Assembly: GCA_019634415.1 (NCBI GenBank)
Contig: JAHQVJ010000247.1
Coordinates: 29,518 to 93,517, forward strand
Direction of reading: 5' to 3'
Origin: Myxococcales bacterium
GTDB taxonomy: Bacteria; Myxococcota_A; UBA796; GCA-2862545
Length of the DNA stretch: 64,000 nucleotides
Shown: piece after piece, positions 7,833-16,254 of the stretch
How positions within the stretch are numbered: position 1 is the first letter of the stretch
Layout of the letters: each line of letters starts with the position of its first letter
Translations under genes and position numbers: made by a program
Notes under the pieces: generated by a model
The model's database searches: none
Seen by the model: only the letters and a program-made list of their open reading frames with translations
Told to the model about the DNA's origin: nothing

Positions 7833-9539
7833 TCACTCCGAGGTCAGGGGGCTCGCGATCGAAGGGGGTCTCTCGACGTCCGTGGTGGCAGGCGCCAGCT
7901 CCGCTTCGGGGATCAGGACGGTGGGCGCATCGATGGTGACGGGGACCCGCCCAGCACCTCGACCCGTCGGCTCAGATAGCATCATGGCGTGCCGCTCCGA
8001 CCCAGATGCGGCCACGATCTCACGGAGGCTGCGCACGTCGATGCCGGAGAGGGACCAGCCCCGCACGGGCTGCTCGCGGCCGTCGCGAAACACGCGCACG
8101 GCTCGAACGGGATCCGGCAGCGACGGCTGAGAGAAGCCCAGGATGGATCGCACGGTGGCGATGGGCCCCACGTCCAGCGCGCGCACCGACGGATCCGACA
8201 GACGGCGGACGCGCACGTAGTGATCTTGTCCGTAGCTGGCGGCGAGCTTGATGGCCTTGCGGTGCACCCGGCCGTCCGACGCTCGACGATCGGGGCGGAT
8301 CCGGAGGTTGCTGGGCATGGCCCGCAGCAGGTGACCGCTCCCGCCCCGAGCGTGACCGTTGCTGGCGTTCGTGTGGTCACTGGGGGTGCGGGTGGTCAGG
8401 TGATCCCGCACGATCCCGTCGATGACCAACTCCACGAACCGAGCAGGCTGCCCTTCACCATCATGGGCATAGCTCGAGGGCGAGTGCGGCACCCACGCCG
8501 GATCGTCGACCACCGACCAGCCCGGTGGCAGCAGGCGACGACGAAAGCGCATGGCCGACGGCGCCGAGGCGTCGTCGAAGAGGAACACGCGGCTGCCGCG
8601 GGGAGGCTTCTCCACGGGGGGCGTTCCCTGAACGGCGGGAACGAGGGTGTGCCGAAACAGCTCGGCCGCTGCGGCCCCCTCGAACACCACCGGGCCCACG
8701 TACTCCTCGGTGGCCACGGGCCAGCCGCGCCAGTCGGCCAGGCTCTGGGCGAGCTGCAGTGCACCCGCTCGCACCACCGATGCATCGGGAAGCCCTGCCG
8801 ACGCCCGCCCCACGAACAAGGCCTGGTCCACCACGCTGGCTCCGTCGTCGGCCCGCGCTCGAGCGCCGATGCGAATCACCAGCTCGTCCGCCGGCTCCAC
8901 CACCTCGGTTCCCAGGCTGTCCACGATCACCCAGCGACCGGCCACGGCCTCCACCGTCACTCGGGAGATCTCGATCTCGGGAGCTTCCAGGAACACCGCA
9001 GAGACTTCACGCGCGAGCTCGGTGACCGCCTCGACGTCGACGGGTGCGACGGGCTCGGCCCACGCCTGCTGCGGCTCCCCCGGCGCGAAGTCCGCACGCT
9101 CGATGGGCTGGGCACGGCGTCGATCGGCCGCCTGCTTTGCCGCCAGCGCCTCCACAGCGTCTTTGTAGGCCCGATCCAGGGTCAGCCATGCATCGTGGCG
9201 AAGCGCGGCCACGTCGCGCCCCTGGACGAGCTGCGCGCTCCTGAAGCCGTCACGCGCTGCATCGAAGTTGGAGTTGTCGGACTGTGGGCTGCCGACCCGC
9301 ACCTCCACCGACAGGGTGCGAACGGGCCGGTGGGACTGCTGCACCAGGCCTCCCAGCGACGCCTGGACCCGGGTGCGGTGTGCATCGAGCACCCGCACGC
9401 CCACGAAGTACGGCCCCTCCGCCTCGGGAAGCGCCAGCTCCGTGACGGCTCGCTGGACCTCCTCGCGCAGGGCGATCACCACCGCATCGGCGTCGCCCGG
9501 CTCCGCGGCGTGGGCCAGCCCCAGGAGCAGCGCGATCAC
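7833..9539 (-). CDS. Exported TldD/PmbA-family paralogue lacking the zinc motif
   Basis: 568 residues from a GTG whose last bases overlap the upstream TGA (GTGA), so the start is well fixed. The N-terminus VIALLLGLAHAAE is a short signal peptide. Overall it parallels the upstream TldD-type protein: PYFVGVRVLDAHR matches PYFLGYRLGDVQR, VRVGSPQSDNSNF matches VRVGSPERDSSHA, and GPVVFEGAAAAELF matches GPVLLRGRAAGVFV. Where the partner has HEVIGH, this protein has RHTLVP (around His297), so the zinc site is gone. Canonical TldD/TldE pairs also combine one zinc-binding and one non-binding subunit; by analogy this is the TldE-like half. Its central region diverges strongly from the partner. Confidence 0.85.
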   Translation of the reverse strand: MIALLLGLAHAAEPGDADAVVIALREEVQRAVTELALPEAEGPYFVGVRVLDAHRTRVQASLGGLVQQSHRPVRTLSVEVRVGSPQSDNSNFDAARDGFRSAQLVQGRDVAALRHDAWLTLDRAYKDAVEALAAKQAADRRRAQPIERADFAPGEPQQAWAEPVAPVDVEAVTELAREVSAVFLEAPEIEISRVTVEAVAGRWVIVDSLGTEVVEPADELVIRIGARARADDGASVVDQALFVGRASAGLPDASVVRAGALQLAQSLADWRGWPVATEEYVGPVVFEGAAAAELFRHTLVPAVQGTPPVEKPPRGSRVFLFDDASAPSAMRFRRRLLPPGWSVVDDPAWVPHSPSSYAHDGEGQPARFVELVIDGIVRDHLTTRTPSDHTNASNGHARGGSGHLLRAMPSNLRIRPDRRASDGRVHRKAIKLAASYGQDHYVRVRRLSDPSVRALDVGPIATVRSILGFSQPSLPDPVRAVRVFRDGREQPVRGWSLSGIDVRSLREIVAASGSERHAMMLSEPTGRGAGRVPVTIDAPTVLIPEAELAPATTDVERPPSIASPLTSE

Positions 9540-11200
9540 GTGTCCCCCGCTGCGATCGGCTTGGGCAACAAGGGCGGACGGTCGGCATCCCGGTCCTTGA
9601 GCTGCACCTCCAGCGTGGAGATCAGCAAGCTGGGAGACACCGCACTGTTGGGGATCGAGCCGCTCTCGGCACCACAGAATCCGTTGAACACCGCTGGATC
9701 GTTGCCCACCGCCACCACGTTCGACAGCGCCACCAGCGGGGTACCCACCAGGTCCACTCCGCGGATCCGCTCGTCGGGGCGCCCATCGGCGAAGACCTTG
9801 AAGGCGGTGACGGCGCGCACGTTGAAGGCGTTGGGAAAGACGCGCCCGGTCAGGGTGAAGCCGCCGGCGATCTCGTCCACCAGCAGGCCCCAGGATCGCC
9901 CCTGGGCGCGCAGCAGCTGGCGCATGCGCCGCCGCAGCTGCACCTCCGACCGAGGATCGGTGGTCTGCACCACCGTGTTCGCCATGCGCGACACCGGCAG
10001 ACGCCCCGGCTGCGCCCGCCCGTGACCGTTGCTGGTGGGGAAGCCCTCGATCGGGGAGCGCGACATGAGGAAGCCCCGAAACACCCCACGCTCCACGATG
10101 GACACGCGCCGACCGGGCATGCCCTCCTCGTCGAAGCGGTAGTGCCCGTTGAGATCTTCGCCCGCATAGGTGGAGAGCGTGGGGTCGTCGAAGATGCTGA
10201 CGCTGGGCAGCATCACCCGCTGCCCCACCTTGCCCTTGAACGTCTGACCCTCGTCGTCGAGCTTCTGCCGGTGCCCCTCGGCGCGGTGGCCGATCACCTC
10301 GTGCACGAAGACCCCCGCGGCGCGCCCCCGCAGCAGCACGGGTCCGCTGTAGGGCTCCCCTTGGGGCGCCGCGCGCATCTGCACCAGCGTGGAGCGAAGC
10401 TGCGACGCCCACTCGAGCAGGGCTGCCTCGTCGGGAGCCCGTGACGGCTCGGAGACATCCTTCCATCGATACAGGCGAATCCGCGCACCATCCTCGGCCA
10501 CGGTGTGGGCGGACAGAGCGACGCGCAGCCAGGTGCGGGGCTGCCGGATCCGAGTGCCCTCGGTGGTCACGACGTAGGTGGTCTGCGCCATACCGTCGAG
10601 GGTGGCCGACGAGCCGAACACCTCGGGGTGATCGTCGAGCACCGTCGACACCCGCTGAAGCACCGAGGTCCAGTCGGAGGGGCGCACCTCGAGGGAGGCG
10701 GGCTCCCCCAGGTACACCGAGGGCTCCTCGACGCTGAAGTCGGCGGAGTCGTCTTCCTCTCGAACCTTCACCACCTGGTTGGCCGCCACCCGGAGCCAGC
10801 GCTCCTGCGCATCTCGCATCGCCTTGTGCGTGGCATCCCACACCGCCACGCGCAGCGCGCGCTCGTCGCCATCCAGCGGGATCCGCCGGCCCAGGTGGAA
10901 GTTGGTCCCCGCCACGAAGTCGCCTCGCAGCGCATGGGAGCTGTCTCGCTCGGGGCTTCCCACCCGAACCGACACGTCCAGTATCCGCTCGGCCGACTCG
11001 TCGACCCGAAGCAGCTGACCATACCGGGCGGACACGGAGACGCGCTGCACGTCGCCGAGGCGGTAGCCCAGGAAGTAAGGGGCGTCCGCCTCCGCCCCCC
11101 AGCCGCTACGGGTGCGCTCCAGCTCGGCTGTGAGCGAATCCAGCAGCGGATCGGGGTCGGACGCCATCGCCATGGCCAGCCACAGCCAGCCTCCGATCAC
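9536..11200 (-). CDS. Exported TldD-type metalloprotease
   Basis: 554 residues. MIGGWLWLAMAMASDPD is a short signal peptide, whereas the classic TldD is cytosolic. The family hallmark HEVIGHRAEGHR lies at residues 300-311 and matches the TldD zinc motif HExxH...E. The C-terminal CGAESGSIPNSAVSPSLLI corresponds to the conserved TldD end. TldD/TldE heterodimers cleave small unfolded peptides and RiPP precursors such as microcin B17. Here the partner is the next gene, translationally coupled by GTGA overlap. The start lies 27 bp after the HerA-like ATPase gene on the same strand. A periplasmic peptide-degrading or peptide-maturing role is inferred. Confidence 0.88.
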   Translation of the reverse strand: MIGGWLWLAMAMASDPDPLLDSLTAELERTRSGWGAEADAPYFLGYRLGDVQRVSVSARYGQLLRVDESAERILDVSVRVGSPERDSSHALRGDFVAGTNFHLGRRIPLDGDERALRVAVWDATHKAMRDAQERWLRVAANQVVKVREEDDSADFSVEEPSVYLGEPASLEVRPSDWTSVLQRVSTVLDDHPEVFGSSATLDGMAQTTYVVTTEGTRIRQPRTWLRVALSAHTVAEDGARIRLYRWKDVSEPSRAPDEAALLEWASQLRSTLVQMRAAPQGEPYSGPVLLRGRAAGVFVHEVIGHRAEGHRQKLDDEGQTFKGKVGQRVMLPSVSIFDDPTLSTYAGEDLNGHYRFDEEGMPGRRVSIVERGVFRGFLMSRSPIEGFPTSNGHGRAQPGRLPVSRMANTVVQTTDPRSEVQLRRRMRQLLRAQGRSWGLLVDEIAGGFTLTGRVFPNAFNVRAVTAFKVFADGRPDERIRGVDLVGTPLVALSNVVAVGNDPAVFNGFCGAESGSIPNSAVSPSLLISTLEVQLKDRDADRPPLLPKPIAAGDT

Positions 11201-11227
11201 GGGCCCTCCAGCACACCCATTGTAGAC

Positions 11228-13561
11228 CTACAAGGGTGTCGACACGGGAACCCAGACCACCTCCCAGCCCAGAACCGACACGTCGTTGCGCTCCAGGCCG
11301 ACCTCCTTGACCTCGATCTCGGCGAGCCCCTCGAGGTGCTCGGCGCGCACAGCCACGAGGCGATCCTTCGCTTCGTGGCCCACGTCGCGGATCTGCTGCT
11401 CGATGGCGTCGAGTTCCTCCTCGAGCTCCGCCACCCTGGCCTCGGCCTTGGCGGTCTGGCGGCGCTTGCTGGCCATGCCGGAGAAGCTCTTGCGCCGACC
11501 TCCGAACAGCATGCCCATGATCGTCTCGCCCACGTTGACCACCTCGGTGGTGAACCGGGCCTTGGCCTCGGCTCGGTCGCGCTCGATGCGATCCTCGAGG
11601 TCGTCGCGCTTCTTGGTCAGCTTCTCCAGGGCGGCGTCGACCTTGTCTTGCTCCTTGCGGACCAAGGCGTCTGCCTGCTCCTCGAGCTCCACCGACACCC
11701 GCGCCGCGAAGGCCGCCCGATCCTCCTCGGTGGTGGACAGGAGCTTGGTGCCGCGATGGCGATACATCTCACACGTCTCCTCGCGCACCACGTGGTCCAC
11801 CACCTCCTTGGCACGCGCCTTGAGGGCTTTGTCCGAGAGATCGGCACCCATCGGGGAGAAGCGCCCCTGGGGAACGGCCTCGAACAGATCGGCCTCCTGA
11901 AGGGCGGGCTCCACGGCGTCGGCGTCCATCGGGAAGAACCAGCGCAGCTCTTCCGCCGTGGACTCCCACCCCCGCTCGTCGAACTTGACGTGGACCCGCG
12001 CCAGCAGCGCCGGCTCCCACAGCACCTCGCCCTGTGAGCCAGGCCGCACGCTGCGCCCGGCCATCAGGGACATCAGCCGCGGCGACCGCGCCTTGCCGGG
12101 ATCGAGGAAGCGCACGGACAGCTCGGAGGCCGGTGGCGGCTCGCCGAGCCAGGTCCCCGCAGGACCCGATCGCTCCACCGGTGCCTTCGAGGCGACCTCG
12201 GGCTCCCCCACCACGCGCCGCACCTCGGGCAACGTCAGCGGGCCACGCAGCCACGTCATGGCCCAGCGCGTGGTCATGAGGCGATCCTCGTCGGAGCCCG
12301 GGCGACGCACCCAGAACCCGCGCTTCGGCATGCGATCGAGCCAGTCGTGCACCTGTCGATCCGCGCCGTCGAGCACCCGATCCCGGTCTTGGGAGGTCGC
12401 CAGCCGGCCCACGAACCAGGTGCCCGCGTTGGACATGGCCTTGTAGTCGAGGTCCACGGGGTTCTGCGTGGCCAACACCACACCGAAGCCCACCGCGCGA
12501 GCCTGCTTGAGCAGCTGCAGGAGGGGTCGCTTGGTGGACGGATCCCGAGGATGGGGCGGCAGGTAGCCCCAGGACTCGTCGAAGAGCAGCACCGCGCGCA
12601 GGGTGGACGAGCCGGGCTGGCGGCGCGACCAACCCGCCAGCCGCGTGAGCAGCAGGGTCGCGGCGAGCTGACGCTCGGATTCCTCGAGATGGGCCAGGTA
12701 GTACACCCGCACGGCCACCTTGCCCGCGGGGGCCGACAGCAGCTCGTCGGGATCGAGGCTCGTGCCCTCGCTCCATGCGGCGAAGGATGGCGAGGCCAGC
12801 AGCCCGTTGAGCTTCACCGCCAGATCCATGCGGTCCTTGCGCGGCAGGAACGTGTCGAGCGGGAAGGCCCCCACCTTGGAGAAGGGCGGGTCCACGATCC
12901 GGACCACCAGATCCTCCAGCGTGACCTGATCGCCCGACCGCCAGGCGTGGTCCAGCACCTGGGCGAGCACGATGTGACGCGGGTCGCGCACCGGATCCGC
13001 CTCGATCCCCACCAGCTCGAGCAGCGCCCGCACGTTGGAGCGCAGCGCCTCCACCCACCCGTCCACGTCGTCGGGGTCGACCGCCGGCGTGGACAGCGCG
13101 CCCAGCACGTCCACGGGCGCCGCCGAGCGCGAGCCGGGGGTGAGGATCTTCAGATCCATCTTGTCGGCCACTGACGCGATGGTCTGCTCGTCGATGCCGG
13201 ACTTACCGAGCCCCTCGCGCCACTTGGTGGCCTCTGCCTCCGCGGCCTGCTCCACCGTCAGCCCGTCCTGCCGAGCGCGAGCCTCGTCGATCCAGGGTGC
13301 GAAGGAGCTGGGCGTGAGCTGTCCGAACATCAATGCGAGGTTGGCGATGTCGCCCTTGGGATCCACGGCGATGATGGGCACACCTGCCCGGATGAGCTCC
13401 TCGAGGAGCACGATACACAGCCCCGTCTTCCCCGAGCCGGTGGCACCGAAGCACACGGCGTGGCGCATGAGCGCGTCGGGGGACAGGTCGTACGAACCTT
13501 CGCTCCGCTCGAGGGACTGGGGATCGAGCGGGCGGCCGAGGTGGAGGGATGGGCTGCTCAT
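11228..13561 (-). CDS. HerA/DUF87-like ATPase with coiled-coil C-terminus
   Basis: 777 residues from ATG 13561, chosen over an in-frame upstream GTG extension because it follows an SD (GGGAG) and begins right at the conserved N-terminus. Walker A GATGSGKTG lies near residue 39, followed by the family's IIAVDPKGDIANLA. Walker B is RAVLLFDESWGYL, and LATQNPVDLDYKAMSNAGTW is typical of HerA/VirB4-like pumps. The last ~170 residues form a charged coiled coil, interrupted by MLFGGRRKSFSG, and end in a short beta segment. Such ATPases form hexameric rings that translocate DNA or protein. The gene is first in a minus-strand run with the TldD pair and RIO kinase, and is divergent from the Tat/GMC pair. 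Confidence 0.88.
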   Translation of the reverse strand: MSSPSLHLGRPLDPQSLERSEGSYDLSPDALMRHAVCFGATGSGKTGLCIVLLEELIRAGVPIIAVDPKGDIANLALMFGQLTPSSFAPWIDEARARQDGLTVEQAAEAEATKWREGLGKSGIDEQTIASVADKMDLKILTPGSRSAAPVDVLGALSTPAVDPDDVDGWVEALRSNVRALLELVGIEADPVRDPRHIVLAQVLDHAWRSGDQVTLEDLVVRIVDPPFSKVGAFPLDTFLPRKDRMDLAVKLNGLLASPSFAAWSEGTSLDPDELLSAPAGKVAVRVYYLAHLEESERQLAATLLLTRLAGWSRRQPGSSTLRAVLLFDESWGYLPPHPRDPSTKRPLLQLLKQARAVGFGVVLATQNPVDLDYKAMSNAGTWFVGRLATSQDRDRVLDGADRQVHDWLDRMPKRGFWVRRPGSDEDRLMTTRWAMTWLRGPLTLPEVRRVVGEPEVASKAPVERSGPAGTWLGEPPPASELSVRFLDPGKARSPRLMSLMAGRSVRPGSQGEVLWEPALLARVHVKFDERGWESTAEELRWFFPMDADAVEPALQEADLFEAVPQGRFSPMGADLSDKALKARAKEVVDHVVREETCEMYRHRGTKLLSTTEEDRAAFAARVSVELEEQADALVRKEQDKVDAALEKLTKKRDDLEDRIERDRAEAKARFTTEVVNVGETIMGMLFGGRRKSFSGMASKRRQTAKAEARVAELEEELDAIEQQIRDVGHEAKDRLVAVRAEHLEGLAEIEVKEVGLERNDVSVLGWEVVWVPVSTPL

Positions 13562-13628
13562 CGGATAGGACTCCCGGTCGGGCGCTACGGTAGCCTCACA
13601 GCTGACCAAAAAACGGAGGGTTGGTGCC

Positions 13629-14201
13629 ATGCACCCCACGCGCCGAAGAATCTTGACTGCGGGGGCCTCTGGTGTGGCCCTGTTGACGCTGGGGTCGGTG
13701 GGCCTGGGCCTGCGCCCAGGTGCGGACACGCCGGTGCCACAGGACCTGAAGTGCTTGGGGCCGACAGCCTATCGGGTGCTCGAGGCGGTGGCGGACCGAG
13801 TGTGCCCAGGCGTTACCCCGTCGTTTCCCTCCGCACGTCAGGTGGGTGTGGCGTCGCTGGTGGATGCACACCTCGCCACCATGCATCCGAGCGACGCACG
13901 CGAGATCGAGCAGGGGCTCCATCTGCTGGAGAACGCGCTGGCGGGCTTGCTGCTGGGAGGTCGCACGCGCCCCTTCACGCTGTGCGCCCCCGAGCAGCAG
14001 GACCGCGTGCTGGCCCAGTGGCGATCGAGCCGAATCACGGTGCTACAGCGCGCCTTCAAGGCGTTCCGCTCCCTGTGCGCCACCGCCTACTACAGCGACC
14101 GAGCGACCTTCGCGGCCGTGGGCTACCCGGGCGCCCCCGACTACGGGCAGCGACACGCCCCCGCCCTGCAGCCGGTACAACAACGCGAGGTGCCCGCATG
14201 A
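13629..14201 (+). CDS. Gluconate 2-dehydrogenase subunit 3-like protein with Tat signal
   Basis: 190 residues. MHPTRRRILTAGASGVALLTLGS is a twin-arginine signal: RRRILTAG followed by a hydrophobic stretch. The body (YRVLEAVADRVCPG, then a helical region with a repeated ALxAFRSLC pattern) fits the small subunit of membrane-associated GMC dehydrogenases (gluconate 2-dehydrogenase subunit 3 family). An SD (GGAGGG) precedes the ATG by about 8 nt. Its stop overlaps the GMC oxidoreductase start (ATGA). Since the large subunit shows no signal peptide, this subunit may carry it through the Tat system. That is known for related dehydrogenases and inferred here. Confidence 0.85.
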   Translation: MHPTRRRILTAGASGVALLTLGSVGLGLRPGADTPVPQDLKCLGPTAYRVLEAVADRVCPGVTPSFPSARQVGVASLVDAHLATMHPSDAREIEQGLHLLENALAGLLLGGRTRPFTLCAPEQQDRVLAQWRSSRITVLQRAFKAFRSLCATAYYSDRATFAAVGYPGAPDYGQRHAPALQPVQQREVPA

Positions 14202-15739
14202 AGGGCCGCGTCACTCATGGCCACGAGATCAGCGCGGACGTGGCCGAGCAGTGCGACGTATGCGTGATCGGCTCGGGGGCGGGCGGAGCCGTGCTGGCCG
14301 CGGGTCTGGTGGAAGCGGGGCTCGACGTCGTGATGCTCGAGGCAGGGGGGTACTACACCCGCCGAGACTTCGATCTGCACGAGGCCACCACGTTCCCGAA
14401 CCTCTACCAGGAGCGGGGGGGCCGCAGCACAGCGGACCTGGCCATCTCGGTGCTGCAGGGTCGCAGCGTGGGGGGCAGCACCACCATCAACTGGACCACC
14501 TGCTTTCGCACCCCCGACCGGATCCTCGAGCACTGGCGGAGCGTGCACGGACTCGAGGGCCTCGATCCCGACACCCTCGCCCCCCACTTCGACGCCATCG
14601 AGGAGCGCCTGCACATCGCCGCATGGCCGGAGCGCACGGCCAACGAGAACAACCGTGCACTGCTGCGCGGTGCGCGGGCGCTGGGCATGGAGGCCGAGGC
14701 GCTGAAGCGCAACGTGCGCGGCTGTGCCAACTCCGGGTACTGCGGCGTGGGATGCCCCGTGGACGCCAAGCAGGCGATGCACGTGACCTACATCCCCGAC
14801 GCGGTGCACCGGGGCATGCGGCTGTACTCCGACGTGGAGGTGCGACGGCTCGTGACCGAGGGTGGACAGGTGACGGAGGTGCACGCCCAGGTCCTGCGGC
14901 GTCACACCCCCCACGACGAGCCTCACCGCGTGGTGGTGACCCCCAAGGTGGTGGCCCTGTGTGGCGGTGCCATCAACAGCCCTGCGCTGCTGTTGCGCTC
15001 GGGGCTCGACGACCACGGCCGGGTGGGCAAGCGCACGTTCCTGCATCCGGTGATCGCCGTGGCAGGCCAGTACCCCCACCGGGTGGATCCGTACTACGGC
15101 GCCCCGCAGAGCATCGGGTCGCACGCCCACATCGATCGCGGCGCCGACAAGATGGGCTTCTTCCTGGAAGCAGCACCGATGCAGCCCATGCTCACGAGCA
15201 GCGCGAGCCTGTCCTTCGGGGCAGCGCTCGAGCGGTTCATGGAGAAGCTGCCCTACATCTCGTCCCTCATCGCGCTGCACGTGGACGGGCTGCTGCCTGG
15301 CGACGAGGGTGGCACGGTGTCGCTGCGGTCCGACGGCCGGACCCGCCTGGACTACCCCATCGGCGCCCCGCTGCAGGAGGCGATGCGCAAGAGCCACGAG
15401 GTGCTCGCCCGCATCCACCTGGCTGCGGGGGCCGAGCTGGTGGCATCGCTGCACGAGCAGCCCGTGGAGATGGCCACCGAGGACGACGTCGCCACCCTCG
15501 CGGCCCGAGCCTACGGTGCCCACGAGCACGCGATCTTCAGCGCGCATCAGATGGGGGGCTGCGCCATGGGACCCGATCCCGCTACCTCGGTGGTGGGTCC
15601 GGATCATCGCCACCACGCCACCGCCAACCTGTTCGTGGTGGATGGCTCGGTGCTGCCCACGTCCCTGGGCGTCAACCCGAGCGAGACCATCTACGCGCTG
15701 GCCCACCGCGCCCGCGACATCGTGGCAGACGCGGTGTGA
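14198..15739 (+). CDS. GMC-family FAD-dependent oxidoreductase
   Basis: 513 residues from ATG 14198, overlapping the small-subunit stop; the frame is open further upstream only as a shadow. FAD-binding GSGAGG at residues 25-30 follows a beta strand (CDVCVI), then VVMLEAGG. The GMC pattern GRSVGGSTTINW is present, as is the C-terminal HQMGGC...NPSETI region that supplies the catalytic His/Asn pair. A cysteine cluster (CANSGYCGVGC) resembles that of membrane gluconate dehydrogenases and long-chain alcohol oxidases. The substrate cannot be deduced. With the Tat-signal small subunit it should form a periplasmic alcohol/sugar dehydrogenase. It converges on mscL with 9 bp between stops. Confidence 0.9.
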   Translation: MKGRVTHGHEISADVAEQCDVCVIGSGAGGAVLAAGLVEAGLDVVMLEAGGYYTRRDFDLHEATTFPNLYQERGGRSTADLAISVLQGRSVGGSTTINWTTCFRTPDRILEHWRSVHGLEGLDPDTLAPHFDAIEERLHIAAWPERTANENNRALLRGARALGMEAEALKRNVRGCANSGYCGVGCPVDAKQAMHVTYIPDAVHRGMRLYSDVEVRRLVTEGGQVTEVHAQVLRRHTPHDEPHRVVVTPKVVALCGGAINSPALLLRSGLDDHGRVGKRTFLHPVIAVAGQYPHRVDPYYGAPQSIGSHAHIDRGADKMGFFLEAAPMQPMLTSSASLSFGAALERFMEKLPYISSLIALHVDGLLPGDEGGTVSLRSDGRTRLDYPIGAPLQEAMRKSHEVLARIHLAAGAELVASLHEQPVEMATEDDVATLAARAYGAHEHAIFSAHQMGGCAMGPDPATSVVGPDHRHHATANLFVVDGSVLPTSLGVNPSETIYALAHRARDIVADAV

Positions 15740-15748
15740 CCGAGTCGA

Positions 15749-16156
15749 TCAGCTGTTCTGGGCCTTCAGGGCATCGCGGATCTCGGTGAGGAGCGCCACC
15801 TCGGGGGGAGGGGCGGGCGGCTCGGCGGGAGCGGCCTCCTCCTGACGCTTCATGGAGTTCATCATGCGGATGACGGCGAAGATGGCCAGCGCCACGATGG
15901 TGAAGTCCACCACCGACTGGATGAAGGCTCCGTAGCCGATGACCACGGCCTCGGCGTCGCCTTGGGCCTCCTGCAGCACGACGGCGAGCTCGGAGAAGTC
16001 CACCCCACCCATCAGCAGGCCGATGGGGGGCATCAGCACCTGCTCCACCAACGACGACACGATCTTCCCGAAGGCGCCGCCGATGACGATGCCCACGGCC
16101 ATGTCGACCACGTTGCCGCGGAGCGCGAACTCCTTGAATTCCTGAGCGAGTCCCAT
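15749..16156 (-). CDS. mscL: Large-conductance mechanosensitive channel MscL
   Basis: 135 residues, the usual length. The N-terminal amphipathic helix and TM1 (FKEFALRGNVVDMAVGIVIG) are near-canonical, with the family's Gly/Ala-rich pore. TM2 (about residues 73-98, FTIVALAIFAVIRMMN) is followed by a Pro/Glu linker and the C-terminal helix LLTEIRDALKA. MscL opens under membrane tension to release solutes during hypo-osmotic shock and acts in the inner membrane as a homopentamer. SD AGGAGA lies 5 nt before the ATG. It follows the DUF885 gene on the same strand but is separated by ~98 bp and probably has its own promoter. Confidence 0.97.
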   Translation of the reverse strand: MGLAQEFKEFALRGNVVDMAVGIVIGGAFGKIVSSLVEQVLMPPIGLLMGGVDFSELAVVLQEAQGDAEAVVIGYGAFIQSVVDFTIVALAIFAVIRMMNSMKRQEEAAPAEPPAPPPEVALLTEIRDALKAQNS

Positions 16157-16198
16157 CGATCTCTCCTACGAAAATGACGGGGCCGTAGTACTGCATTT

Positions 16199-16223
16199 CC
16201 GTCGGGATTGCATTAGCCGACGG
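16199..16223 (-). other. Hairpin in the mscL leader / DUF885 trailer
   Basis: CCGTCGG (16199-16205) and CCGACGG (16217-16223) form a 7-bp stem around an 11-nt loop between the DUF885 stop and the mscL start. No U tract follows on the minus strand, so it is not a classical intrinsic terminator. It could be a leader structure of mscL or chance. Confidence 0.3.
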
Positions 16224-16254
16224 GATGCACTCGGTAACGAGGCCGTAACGAACC

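Noticed and set aside
13562..13729. Extension of the HerA-like ATPase to 13729
   Set aside because: It overlaps the start and promoter of the divergent Tat-signal gene; ATG 13561 begins at the conserved region with an SD.
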